A stretch of DNA of 64,000 nt from Rhizobium esperanzae. GTDB lineage: Bacteria; Pseudomonadota; Alphaproteobacteria; Rhizobiales; Rhizobiaceae. Within the stretch, counting starts at the first letter, position 1; every line of letters starts with the position of its first letter. Below are positions 16,906 through 25,492 of this stretch, one piece after another. The translations under genes and the position numbers were made by a program. The DNA lies in the NCBI RefSeq assembly GCF_002204185.1, contig NZ_MXPU01000019.1, positions 85,563 through 149,562 on the forward strand, given 5' to 3'. The notes under the pieces are model-generated. The model was given only the letters and a program-made list of their open reading frames with translations, did no database searches and was not told the origin of the DNA.

Positions 16906-18099
16906 TCAGCTCTTACGCACGGCGCGGTGAGCAATACGAAACAGGACGATTGCCACATTGAGGATGGCAAGCAGGAGCAGGACATAGAGCATGGCCTGAA
17001 TTCCGGAGGAAACGATCAGGTTGCCGGCAATCAGCGGAAAGCCGAAGACGCCGATGAAATAGGACAGCGAGAACAATAGAAGCGATTGCGGCATAAGGCC
17101 CTGAGGCGCCTCATTTGCAGCCAGCCCGTTGATGACGGAATAGGTCAACCCATAGCCCAGTCCAAGCATCGCCGCGGCTCCGAGGTAGACTGTCTGACTT
17201 GATGTCATCACCAGGAACAGCAGGACGGAAGCCAGGGTCAGGCTTGTCAAGACCAGAAGCGAATAGAACGGATCCTTCCTGACCACATATGCCGCCACGA
17301 ACAGCCGGCTCAGGATGGCGGACGACATAAAACCGATGAAGAACAGGGAATAGTCGAAGCCGTGCGCCTTGGCATAGCTGGTCTGGAAGCTGGAAAGCCC
17401 CCCGAAAATCGCTCCACCGACGCCGACCATGATGATGGAATAGATCGCCGGCGAAGCGATCACCTGGCGCGCCGCGCCAAACGAGATCTTGTTGACCTCG
17501 GGCAAAATCTTGCCGGCATTGGTCAGCCGGAGATGGAGCCAAAAGTACAGAGCACCGCCGGCGAGGCTGGACAGGAAGGCAAAGGAGAAGGCCGTCTCAA
17601 TCGGCATGGACCAGCCGGTGGCTATGCGGCCGATGATCGGTCCGGCGCCGATGCCCGACATCATCGACCCCGAAAGCAAGGCAAAGAACGTGATCCGGTT
17701 TTGGGGCTCGACCAGTGTGGCGACCAGAATGGGCCCAAGCGTATAGAACGTGCCCCAGCCGATACCGAGAATGAGGCCGACGGTCATAAGGCTGAGCCCA
17801 ACCGAGGGGACGGTGGCAAATCCCAATCCCGATGCTGCAAGAAACAGCCCGGCAACAGCCACTGCGCGCGCCGAGCCGATGGCGTCCGCGATATGGCCGG
17901 ACAGGATCACGAGAACGACGGTGCTGACCGTCGCGGCCGAGATGATCAGGCCGGCAAGCGCCTCGTTCCCGCCACGCTGGCCCACCAGCACCGGGATGAG
18001 AAAGGTCACGCCATAGGCGATGGAAAGAAGAAATCCTCCGATACACAAAACGGCAAACTCGCCGCCATCGACCTTCTCCATTGTCACTGAATCACTCAT
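16906..18099 (-). CDS. MFS transporter
   Basis: 397 residues from the ATG at 18099; an in-frame upstream extension to 18171 is unlikely. Twelve hydrophobic helices are visible and the loop 2-3 motif reads GHIADAIGSARAVAV, a variant of the MFS signature. There is a weak ribosome site (GGGGAT) close to the start. The gene stands alone between the SDR remnant and a diguanylate cyclase gene on the same strand. Substrate unknown; drug or metabolite efflux is typical. Confidence 0.83.
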   Translation of the reverse strand: MSDSVTMEKVDGGEFAVLCIGGFLLSIAYGVTFLIPVLVGQRGGNEALAGLIISAATVSTVVLVILSGHIADAIGSARAVAVAGLFLAASGLGFATVPSVGLSLMTVGLILGIGWGTFYTLGPILVATLVEPQNRITFFALLSGSMMSGIGAGPIIGRIATGWSMPIETAFSFAFLSSLAGGALYFWLHLRLTNAGKILPEVNKISFGAARQVIASPAIYSIIMVGVGGAIFGGLSSFQTSYAKAHGFDYSLFFIGFMSSAILSRLFVAAYVVRKDPFYSLLVLTSLTLASVLLFLVMTSSQTVYLGAAAMLGLGYGLTYSVINGLAANEAPQGLMPQSLLLFSLSYFIGVFGFPLIAGNLIVSSGIQAMLYVLLLLAILNVAIVLFRIAHRAVRKS

Positions 18100-18250
18100 A
18101 TCCCCATGCCCGTCGCAAAAGCTCAGCCGACTACTGCGGCAATGGAGATCACGTTTGTACCATGCTAACAAGTCGTTTTTATTTGCTCCGCAACATATTG
18201 AAAAATAATGTGTTTAAAGGAATCTGTTTCGATTCTCGCAACATCCCAAA

Positions 18251-18273
18251 CACCGCAGCGTCGCGCTGCGGTG
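18251..18273 (-). terminator. Hairpin after the diguanylate cyclase gene
   Basis: A 9-bp stem (CACCGCAGC/GCTGCGGTG) with a 5-nt loop lies 18 bp downstream of the diguanylate cyclase stop on the minus strand and is followed by TTTGGG. Probable terminator with a short U-run. Confidence 0.5.
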
Positions 18274-18291
18274 GGTGACGCGACCCGCCGC

Positions 18292-19560
18292 CTAACTCGG
18301 TTGCACCATACCGGAGCGGCCGACGACGCAGTTGCGGCCGCTTTTCTTTGCCGCGTAGAGCCTGCCGTCGGCGGCGGTGAGCACCGTCGTAAAGCTGATG
18401 CCGTCCTCGTCAGCTGTCGCAACGCCGATGCTGACCGTCACCGGCTTGTCATCCGGCGTTTTGACGCTGGTCTCGATCGTCCAGCGCAGGCGATCGGCAA
18501 GCAGCAGCCCCTCCTCATGGCTTGTGCCGGGGCAGACGGCGACGAATTCCTCGCCGCCGAAGCGGAAGATGCGGTCGCTGGACCGCAGCGTCGTTCCGAG
18601 CCGGGCGGCGATCGCCTTCAGCACCTCGTCGCCCTGAAGATGGCCGTGACCATCGTTGACATTCTTGAAGTGATCCGCGTCGATAATGAGGACGGTGGCA
18701 AACAGCCCCTGCCTCAAGGCCTCACGTAGCATTAGCGGCGCTTCGAGTTCCATGCGCGTACGGTCATAGACGCCAGTGAGCATATCGCGGCCGGTGCGCT
18801 CCAGGAGGTCGTTATAGCGTTCGCGAAAGGTTAGATCACCGAAGACGTCGCTGATGGAGCGCGCGGCGGCGTCGGCGCCAAGGCGGCGGATCCGATATTC
18901 ATAGGCGGCAAACATCGCCCCATAGAGGCAGACGGAGAGCATCTTCGCCTTCCAGCCACCCCAGAATACGGCGACCGGAACATCGAGGAAATAGTGCAGC
19001 GCGGCGAAGAAGCCGACCTGATCAAAAGTCAGCAGCACAAAGCCGGAGATCATGAAACGCAGGACGACACGCCTGCGGAAGAAATCGCCGAGTTTTTCGT
19101 AGAGCAGGATGATGCCGAGCGAATCGACAAAGAGCAGCGCCGTGCCCCAGATCATCAGCCAGCCCATCTCCTTAAGGAAATCGACGTCGGGCGTGTGGTT
19201 CGACGACAGCTGTAGCGGCTGATGCAACTGCAGCACCCAGGCGATGCCGACGGTAAGCAGATTGCCGAGAAACAAGCCGTAGATCGGCTGGCGCACCGTC
19301 GCGGCATCCTCCCACAGATACAGCATCAGGATCATCATCAGCTTGCCGGAGAAGAAGACGGATGAGCCCGGGGACACATCGCCGAACGGCAGCGAGACGT
19401 AAAAGACCGCCGCTAGGTAGGTCTCCATGAAATGCATGACGCCGAGCGCCGTCAAGAAAACCCCGAGGCCGAGCCGATGGCGGAAATGCAGAAGCGTCAC
19501 CATCAGCACGAAATAGGCGATGGCTTCGACGACGAAGAGCGCGAGGTTGAGTGCCTCCAT
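18292..19560 (-). CDS. Membrane-anchored diguanylate cyclase (GGDEF)
   Basis: 422 residues from the ATG at 19560 (MEALNLALFVVEAIAYFVLM). About seven membrane helices occupy residues 1-230, followed by a GGDEF domain. The active-site loop is GGEEF in RFGGEEFVAV, and an RSSD sits exactly five residues before it, so the inhibitory c-di-GMP I-site (RxxD) is intact. The enzyme should make c-di-GMP from two GTP and be product-inhibited. No EAL domain is present. The signal sensed by the membrane part is unknown. An in-frame extension to 19683 was rejected because it lacks hydrophobicity or homology. Confidence 0.9.
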   Translation of the reverse strand: MEALNLALFVVEAIAYFVLMVTLLHFRHRLGLGVFLTALGVMHFMETYLAAVFYVSLPFGDVSPGSSVFFSGKLMMILMLYLWEDAATVRQPIYGLFLGNLLTVGIAWVLQLHQPLQLSSNHTPDVDFLKEMGWLMIWGTALLFVDSLGIILLYEKLGDFFRRRVVLRFMISGFVLLTFDQVGFFAALHYFLDVPVAVFWGGWKAKMLSVCLYGAMFAAYEYRIRRLGADAAARSISDVFGDLTFRERYNDLLERTGRDMLTGVYDRTRMELEAPLMLREALRQGLFATVLIIDADHFKNVNDGHGHLQGDEVLKAIAARLGTTLRSSDRIFRFGGEEFVAVCPGTSHEEGLLLADRLRWTIETSVKTPDDKPVTVSIGVATADEDGISFTTVLTAADGRLYAAKKSGRNCVVGRSGMVQPS

Positions 19561-19797
19561 CACGGCACCGAGACGTCCGGCAGGCGTCTTCGCGGCCGGG
19601 CGGGCACTGCGATCACGACAGCGGATACTTTGATCGATCGTCTGAAAAATTGAAGCACAAGAGCGGCCCCGCAAATCCTGCAAACGATAGCTTTCGCCGC
19701 AATCCTTTAAGATTGCGTGTGCAAGATCACCTGACCGGAATCAGAACCGAGGACATACGATTGAAAGGCAATCGCCGAACGGGACCGGATTCCGATT

Positions 19798-20124
19798 TCA
19801 AACCTGACGGATCTTCTCGCCATCACTGAAGAGTGACGACCCATGCTGATCGATAATCTGCTGCGCCTTGCGCACCGTGCATTCGATTGCGTCGTCGGAG
19901 GAGGAAAACATATCGGCGCGGATGAAACTGCGCACCAGCACCTCGTCGCCGACCTTCTTTTCGATGCGGCCGGCCAGGCGATACTGGCTGCCTTCCTTAC
20001 GCGGCTCCGCATAGATCGTGCAATCGCCGTAAAGCTGCGGCTCGCTGGACGGGCCTGCCGCCTGCGAGGCCGGTTTGGCCCCGCCGGTGAACATCGAAAA
20101 AAGATTGGAAATGAATGAAGCCAT
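19798..20124 (-). CDS. HlyU-family small regulator
   Basis: 108 residues. The core (YRLAGRIEKKVGDEVLVRSF ... IRADMFSSSDDAIECTVRKAQ) fits the HlyU family named for a Vibrio haemolysin activator; in Rhizobiales such proteins are common and mostly uncharacterised. There is no obvious helix-turn-helix, so a DNA-binding role is not evident from sequence. It lies 37 bp upstream of the threonine deaminase stop on the same strand as that gene, but downstream of it in transcription. Confidence 0.75.
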   Translation of the reverse strand: MASFISNLFSMFTGGAKPASQAAGPSSEPQLYGDCTIYAEPRKEGSQYRLAGRIEKKVGDEVLVRSFIRADMFSSSDDAIECTVRKAQQIIDQHGSSLFSDGEKIRQV

Positions 20125-20161
20125 GTCGTGTCTCTAGCACGGCGGCCTTACGATCGCCAAG

Positions 20162-21412
20162 TCAAATGATCAGGTTAGCGAGGATCTCGTTTTCGGTGAT
20201 ATCCTCGTAACCCATGCCGGAGGCTTCGAAATTAGCAATCAGCCGGGCGAAATTCTCGGGCGCCTTGGTTTCGATGCCGATCAGGATCGAGCCGAAGTTG
20301 CGCTCCGATTTTTTCAGATATTCGAAGCGGGCGATATCGTCGTCGGGTCCGAGCAGATTGAGGAAATCCCTGAGCGCCCCGGGACGTTGGGCAAGCCTCA
20401 GGATGAAGTATTTCTTCAGCCCTGCGTAACGCATGGCTCTTTCCTTTACGTCAGGCAGGCGCTCGAAGTCGAAATTGCCGCCGGAGACGACGGCGACGAT
20501 GGTCTTGCCGCGGATCGCCTGCCGATCCATCGCGGCGATTGCCGTCAGCGACAAGGCGCCGGCCGGCTCCAGCACGACGCCCTCGACGTTCAGCATCTCC
20601 TGGATGGTGACGCAGATGGCGTTTTCCGGCATCAGTTGCACTTGGCTTGCCGGAAAATCGCGAAGAGCGGCGAAATTCAGATCGCCGATGCGGGCGACCG
20701 CTGCGCCGTCGACGAAGTTGTCGACCTTAGCAAGCGTCGTCACCTTGCCTGCCTCGATGCTGCGTCTGAGGCTCGGCGCGCCGGACGGTTCGGCGAAGAC
20801 AAAGGACGATTTCGGCACGACGCCGTCGAGATAACCGGTGATGCCGGCGGCCAGTCCGCCGCCGCCGACCGGCAGAACCACCATATCGGGCACCGTTCCC
20901 TCAGGCAGCTGCTGCATGATCTCGGCAGCGACCGTCGCCTGCCCCTCGATGATATCGGCATGGTCGAAGGGTGGCACCATGACGCCGCCGACCGCCTCGA
21001 CATGCTCGCGCGCCGCCTGATAGCACTGATCGAAAAAGTCGCCGAACAGCCGGATGGTGATGAATTGCGCACCGAACATGCGGGTCTTGTCGATTTTCTG
21101 CTGCGGCGTCGTCACCGGCATGAAGACGACGCCCGGCACGCCGAAATGACGGCAGACATAGGCAAAGCCTTGGGCATGGTTGCCGGCCGAGGCGCAGACG
21201 AAGGTCTTGCCGGCCGCCCCCTGCCCGATCGCCTTGCGGAAAAAATTGAAGGCGCCGCGGATCTTATAGGAGCGCACCGGCGATAGATCCTCGCGCTTCA
21301 GCCAGATGTCGGCGCCGTAGCGGGCCGAGAGATGATCATTGAGCTGCAGCGGCGTTGCCGGAAAGAGGCTACGCATTGCCTCTTCGGCGCTTTCGACTTC
21401 AAGTCTCGTCAC
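20162..21412 (-). CDS. ilvA: Threonine ammonia-lyase (threonine deaminase)
   Basis: 416 residues. The PLP lysine is K50 in RSYKIRGAF, the substrate loop is CASAGNHAQGFA, and the glycine-rich loop is VGGGGLAAGI. A single ACT-like domain occupies the last 90 residues (KKYFILRLAQRPGALRDFLN), shorter than the double ACT of the 514-residue E. coli enzyme. The enzyme converts threonine to 2-oxobutanoate, the first step to isoleucine. With one ACT-like domain it could be allosterically regulated, but this cannot be told from sequence. A HlyU-like gene follows on the same strand. Confidence 0.92.
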   Translation of the reverse strand: MTRLEVESAEEAMRSLFPATPLQLNDHLSARYGADIWLKREDLSPVRSYKIRGAFNFFRKAIGQGAAGKTFVCASAGNHAQGFAYVCRHFGVPGVVFMPVTTPQQKIDKTRMFGAQFITIRLFGDFFDQCYQAAREHVEAVGGVMVPPFDHADIIEGQATVAAEIMQQLPEGTVPDMVVLPVGGGGLAAGITGYLDGVVPKSSFVFAEPSGAPSLRRSIEAGKVTTLAKVDNFVDGAAVARIGDLNFAALRDFPASQVQLMPENAICVTIQEMLNVEGVVLEPAGALSLTAIAAMDRQAIRGKTIVAVVSGGNFDFERLPDVKERAMRYAGLKKYFILRLAQRPGALRDFLNLLGPDDDIARFEYLKKSERNFGSILIGIETKAPENFARLIANFEASGMGYEDITENEILANLII

Positions 21413-21591
21413 GGGCGTGGTCCATTCTCATGATTGGTCACCGCCGCTATGGCACAGGCCGGCGGCCAAAGGAAAGGATTCACTGACCGGCCGGCTCAGC
21501 CCATAGAGCCTTTCTTAAGCCAATCGCAAAATCGGCGGCAGATGAACTGATTTTAACTGTCAATGGAAAGGCCTGCCACTTATATGGAGCG

Positions 21592-21966
21592 ATGATGATC
21601 TTCAAATTCGCAAGACCGCTCGCCTGGCTGCTGCTCGCCTTGATCCTCTTTGTCACGGTTTCGCCGATCGGACTGAGGCCGCATACGGTCACGACGGTCG
21701 ATACGGACCGCGGCGGCGCCTATGTTCTTCTCGGCCTCGCCTTTGCGCTCGCCTATCCGAAACAGTGGAAACTGGTGGCCGTGCTGCTGATCATTGGGGC
21801 CGTTGGCATCGAATATCTGCAGTATTTCGCGCCGACCCGCCATCCGCGCCTGCATGACGCGGGCATCAAGGCCATGGGCGCCGCCCTCGGCCTCGTCGCC
21901 GGCTGGGTGATCAATAGATGGCGCGAGAGCAGAGCTCCAAACGGCCTGCCTTTCGCAGAACGCTGA
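21592..21966 (+). CDS. VanZ-family small membrane protein
   Basis: 124 residues with about four hydrophobic helices (LAWLLLALILFVTVSPIGLR, YVLLGLAFALAYP, LVAVLLIIGAVGIEYLQYF, AMGAALGLVAGWVI). The order and the conserved R-H-x-R/D pattern near TRHPRLHDAGIKAMG match VanZ-like proteins. The start is ambiguous by one codon because two ATGs are adjacent (21592 and 21595). VanZ homologs are often linked to cell-envelope functions, but no mechanism is known here. Confidence 0.8.
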   Translation: MMIFKFARPLAWLLLALILFVTVSPIGLRPHTVTTVDTDRGGAYVLLGLAFALAYPKQWKLVAVLLIIGAVGIEYLQYFAPTRHPRLHDAGIKAMGAALGLVAGWVINRWRESRAPNGLPFAER

Positions 21967-21976
21967 TTATTGCGGA

Positions 21977-22108
21977 TCAGAAACCCGGCAAATCCGATGC
22001 CCAGAAAAACAGCGGTATCGCAGCCACAACAGTTGCAAGAACAAGGGCGACGCTCGTCTTGAATATCCGGACGCGCCGAATCCTGGTCCCGCTCCAATCG
22101 TAAACCAT
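21977..22108 (-). CDS. 43-residue single-span membrane protein
   Basis: A short ORF read directly from the minus strand: start ATG at 22108, stop TGA at 21977. A GGGAG ribosome site is 7 nt upstream. The sequence begins MVYDWSGTRIRRVRIFKTSV, a basic cytoplasmic start, followed by one hydrophobic segment (ALVLATVVAAIPLFFWA) and a short tail. It converges with VanZ with an 11-bp gap. No family is recognised. It is too short for most automatic gene finders. Confidence 0.6.
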   Translation of the reverse strand: MVYDWSGTRIRRVRIFKTSVALVLATVVAAIPLFFWASDLPGF

Positions 22109-22320
22109 CGTCTTACTCCCAGAAGACAACACTTACTCGCCGCGGCGCAATCCTTGCACCGAAAATGTCATTGTCAAGCAATAACGCGCTTTTGCGCGCA
22201 ATATACAGGCATATTCAAACACGATTATGCAGATTGTTGCGGCTAACCGAAGCATTATCGAACCAGTCCGCCTTCGTTCCCAACAGAACTACGGCGCGAC
22301 AGCCTTCGCTTGGCTGCTCT

Positions 22321-22341
22321 CTTCGGCTCGCCGAGCCGAAG
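22321..22341. repeat. Hairpin just downstream of tRNA-Leu
   Basis: CTTCGGCTCG and CGAGCCGAAG flank a single central base, giving a stable stem about 17 bp after the tRNA 3' end. It may terminate or protect the tRNA transcript; no U-run follows on the minus strand. Confidence 0.4.
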
Positions 22342-22357
22342 CTCACACAGCGTAGGC

Positions 22358-22443
22358 TGGTGCGGGCGACGGGGATCGAACCCGTATAGCCTAAGGCCGA
22401 GGGATTTTAAGTCCCTTGCGTCTACCAGTTTCGCCACGCCCGC
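22358..22443 (-). tRNA. tRNA-Leu (anticodon TAA)
   Basis: On the minus strand a 7-bp acceptor stem (GCGGGCG with CGCCCGC) encloses a full cloverleaf. The anticodon loop CTTAAAA within the GGGA/TCCC stem gives anticodon TAA (codon UUA). The T-loop GGTTCGATCCC, discriminator A and an encoded CCA are present. A variable arm typical of class II tRNAs (CTCGGCCTTAGGC) supports leucine. Length is 86 nt with the CCA. Confidence 0.95.
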
Positions 22444-23090
22444 TTGCGGCGTTTTCAATATCTTGCGTCATGGGCGATGGGAAGAGCCGTAGGGCGTAAA
22501 AATAATTTCGGCTCTGCCGGCCGCCGCCACGGAATGAATCAGCAGGCATATCAACGAGAAATCGAGCGTCAGCGCCGCTCGTTTCGTCGGGCCCGAGAAA
22601 CTGGAAAAGGCGCGGCGGGCTCACGCCCATCGCGCCTTCATCATTTACGCATGGGGATCAAGGGAAGCCTTGGCGACTCTTCCGGAACCAGTTCCGGGAT
22701 GCGCTTGACGGTGACGTCGGCACCAGCCGACCTCGCGCCTTCAGCAGCGGCATAGGCCTGGTTTCGATATGGCCGTAGGCCGAGTAATTAAAGAACGAGA
22801 ACTTTCGCCGTCTTCCATTTTCCTTGAAACAGCGGGGGAATTTCGTAACCGGCGGATTTCTACCAGCGCCCAAGCCGAAGGCAGCCCTGCGGGGGAGAAC
22901 TCAGTGTCCAACATCCGTAGACGAAAATTCGCTTGCGGTTCCGATTTGGCGCGAAAGTGACGCATCGGCCGGTGCTAACGAGCATGATATCGTCCGAAAA
23001 CCGCTGACACTTTTCGGCGTCACGCGCGCGTGTTTGCAAAGCGGCCCAAGGACGCTACCTATTGACCAGCCTCACATCACGGAACATCCC
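22444..23090. other. Gene-poor stretch holding a wrbA remnant
   Basis: No intact gene is supported in this 647-bp stretch between tRNA-Leu and the CinA-type gene. It contains the wrbA fragment described separately (22642-22815) and otherwise only short overlapping frames without ribosome sites. Confidence 0.6.
22642..22815 (-). pseudogene. Remnant of a WrbA-type NAD(P)H:quinone oxidoreductase
   Basis: On the minus strand three short frame pieces match a WrbA flavodoxin start: KVLVL, then YSAYGHIET, then AYAAAEGARSAGADVTVKRI followed by PELVPEE. The pieces are separated by an apparent 1-nt insertion (near 22788) and a 1-nt deletion (near 22762); restoring both gives KVLVLYYSAYGHIETMAYAA in one frame. 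The remaining three quarters of the roughly 199-residue protein is absent. Recognition is from family knowledge only. Confidence 0.65.
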
Positions 23091-23867
23091 ATGAGCCATG
23101 ACACCGTTGTCACCGCCGCCATGCTCGCCATCGGCGACGAACTCCTTTCCGGCCGCACCAAGGACAAGAACATCGGCCACCTCGCCGATCTGCTCACGCT
23201 CTCCGGCATCGATCTCAAGGAAGTGCGAATCGTCGCCGACGACGAGGAGGCGATCGTCGAGGCGCTGAATGCGCTTCGCGCCCGATATGATTACGTCTTC
23301 ACCTCGGGCGGTATCGGGCCGACGCATGACGACATCACTGCCGATGCGATTGCCAAGGCTTTCGGTCTGCCCTGCGAATATGACGAAGCGGCAATGACCC
23401 TGCTGGCCGATATGTACCGTCGCCGCGAGATGGAATTCACCGAGGCGCGCCAGCGCATGGCCCGCATGCCGCAGGGTGCCGCCCATATCCCCAATCCGGT
23501 GTCGACGGCGCCCGGCTTCATCATCGGCAACGTCTATGTCATGGCCGGCGTGCCGCAGGTCTTTCAGGCGATGGTCGACAATGTGCTGCCGACGCTTCGA
23601 ACCGGCATGCCGGTGCTCTCGCTCGCCATCGCCTGCCCTTATGGCGAGGGTGATATCGGCACCCCGCTTGCCGCAATTCAGAAAGCGCATCCGGATACCA
23701 GCATCGGTTCCTATCCGCGTTATATCGGCCAAAAATTCTCGACCGAGATCGTCGTGCGCGGCCGCTCGCAACCGGCAATCGATGCAGCCGGCGCCGAGGT
23801 CCACGCGATGATCGACGCCATCCGCCGGAACAAGGACATCGCAGAAAACCATTCCGCCGAGGCATGA
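23091..23867 (+). CDS. CinA-type molybdopterin-binding (competence/damage-inducible) protein
   Basis: 258 residues with the MoCF/MoaB-like molybdopterin-binding fold of the CinA N-terminal domain. Diagnostic segments are AIGDELLSGRTKDKN and FTSGGIGPTHDDITADAIA. The C-terminal PncC-type amidase domain of full CinA is absent. The long open frame starts at 22824, but ATG 23091 begins the conserved sequence. Proteins of this type have been linked to pyridine nucleotide or nicotinamide salvage and ADP-ribose hydrolysis; the exact reaction here is uncertain. Confidence 0.82.
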   Translation: MSHDTVVTAAMLAIGDELLSGRTKDKNIGHLADLLTLSGIDLKEVRIVADDEEAIVEALNALRARYDYVFTSGGIGPTHDDITADAIAKAFGLPCEYDEAAMTLLADMYRRREMEFTEARQRMARMPQGAAHIPNPVSTAPGFIIGNVYVMAGVPQVFQAMVDNVLPTLRTGMPVLSLAIACPYGEGDIGTPLAAIQKAHPDTSIGSYPRYIGQKFSTEIVVRGRSQPAIDAAGAEVHAMIDAIRRNKDIAENHSAEA

Positions 23868-23958
23868 GGGGCCGGACTTGATCCCCGTCAAGGAACGGGA
23901 GAACGGTCCGGTGCATTCCTTTTCTCGCGCCCGCCATTTCAGCGCAAGGAGAATTGAT

Positions 23959-24801
23959 ATGTCTTACAAAACCATTCTCGCCATTCTCGATACGGCAAAC
24001 AATAGCGCCGCCGTTGCCGATTTCGCCTTTGCGATTGCCGCAGAAAGCGGTGCTCACGTGATCGGCCTGCATGCCGAAACCATATCGGCCGTGCCGCTGG
24101 TGGCACCGATGGAAATTCCCGATCCGGTCGCCGTCCAGGCGCTGCAGGATATGGCGCATGGTGAAACGGTCGCCGTGGAACGCATCTTTCAGGCGAAAGC
24201 GCAGGCTGCCGGCGCCTCCTCGGAATGGCGCAGCTTTGCCACCTCCACCGGCTACGGTTCCGCACCGCTGATCGAAAGCGCTCGCAGCGCCGATCTTTTG
24301 ATCGCATCGCAGGCGGACCCGGCCAATCCCTCCGACAGTCACGTGGACGTCGACAGCTTCCTCTTCGAGACCGGGCGACCGGTGCTGATGATCCCTTACG
24401 TCATTCGCCAGCCGAAGCCGATTAAGCGCGTGCTGATCGCCTGGAACGGCTCGAAGGAGGCGGCGCGCGCGACCTTCGATGCGCTGCCCTTCCTGAAAGC
24501 GGCCGAGGAGGTGGAGATTTTTTCGGTCGACCCGGCCGATACCGCCCTGCAACCGCCGCTCACATCAGGAGCCGAGATCGCCGCCGCACTTGCCCGCCAT
24601 GGCGTGAAGACGACGCTTGCGGCGGGCCACAGCGTCGACAGGAATGCCTCGCATGTCATCGAAAACCGGCTGTCGGACAGCAGCATCGATCTTCTCGTCA
24701 TGGGCGCCTATACCCATTCCCGGCTCTGGCAGGCGATCTTCGGCGGCACGACGAAGAGCCTGCTGCAATCGATGACGGCGCTGACGCTGTTGTCGCGATG
24801 A
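23959..24801 (+). CDS. Universal stress protein with two Usp domains
   Basis: 280 residues from an ATG with an AAGGAGA ribosome site 5 nt upstream. Two UspA-like halves are visible: residues 1-150 (YKTILAILDTANNSAAVADF) and 155-280 (PIKRVLIAWNGSKEAARATF). The second half ends LLVMGAYTHSRLWQAIFGGT TKSLL, the Usp ATP-binding signature GAYxHSRxxxxxxGGxTxxLL. Tandem Usp proteins respond to starvation and stress and may bind ATP. The gene is 91 bp after the CinA-type gene on the same strand. Confidence 0.88.
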   Translation: MSYKTILAILDTANNSAAVADFAFAIAAESGAHVIGLHAETISAVPLVAPMEIPDPVAVQALQDMAHGETVAVERIFQAKAQAAGASSEWRSFATSTGYGSAPLIESARSADLLIASQADPANPSDSHVDVDSFLFETGRPVLMIPYVIRQPKPIKRVLIAWNGSKEAARATFDALPFLKAAEEVEIFSVDPADTALQPPLTSGAEIAAALARHGVKTTLAAGHSVDRNASHVIENRLSDSSIDLLVMGAYTHSRLWQAIFGGTTKSLLQSMTALTLLSR

Positions 24802-24997
24802 GCGGCTGCTCTTGCGTTTTACCGGCAAATCCCGCTAATTGCTGCCACCGGTGAAGGCTTCCGGCCCCGGCCACGCCTCGCGCAGTAGCACGTGCGATCT
24901 CGCGCAGTTCCGGCTGCGCGATTTGCGTTTTGCCGCTGAAGCCGTCCGGTCGCCGGTAAACGGCGTTTCGTCTCTATTCATGCCGCGGAGCAGCCCG

Positions 24998-25492
24998 ATG
25001 TCCCTTCCCGATAAAGCCTTTCCCGTTTCCTGGGATCAGTTCCACCGCGATGCGCGCGCCCTTGCCTGGCGGCTTGCCGGCCTCGACCAGGCCTTCAAGG
25101 CGATCGTCTGCATCACCCGCGGCGGCCTCGTTCCGGCCGCAATCATCTCGCGCGAGCTGAATATCCGGCTGATCGAGACCGTCTGCATCGCCTCCTATCA
25201 TGACTATGTGAACCAGGGCGACATGGTGCTGCTCAAGGGAATTGCGCCCGAGCTTGCCGAAAACGGCGGCGAAGGCGTGCTCGTCGTCGACGATCTGACG
25301 GATACCGGCAAAACAGCCGCACAGGTGCGCACCATGCTGCCGAAGGCGCATTTCGCCTGCGTCTATGCCAAGCCGAAGGGTGTGCCGACCGTCGACACCT
25401 TCATCACCGAGGTCAGCCAGGACACCTGGATCTACTTCCCCTGGGATATGGGCTTCACCTACCAGGAGCCGATCGCCAAGGGCGCGCGTTGA
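24998..25492 (+). CDS. gpt: Xanthine phosphoribosyltransferase
   Basis: 164 residues. The PRPP-binding loop reads VLVVDDLTDTGKTA near residues 88-101, and the N-terminal SWDQFHRDARALAWRL and ITRGGLVPAAIISRELN are those of xanthine-guanine phosphoribosyltransferase. It salvages xanthine and guanine with PRPP to XMP and GMP. The ATG at 24998 begins the conserved region; an in-frame ATG at 24980 or the longer frame from 24839 are less likely. Confidence 0.92.
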   Translation: MSLPDKAFPVSWDQFHRDARALAWRLAGLDQAFKAIVCITRGGLVPAAIISRELNIRLIETVCIASYHDYVNQGDMVLLKGIAPELAENGGEGVLVVDDLTDTGKTAAQVRTMLPKAHFACVYAKPKGVPTVDTFITEVSQDTWIYFPWDMGFTYQEPIAKGAR

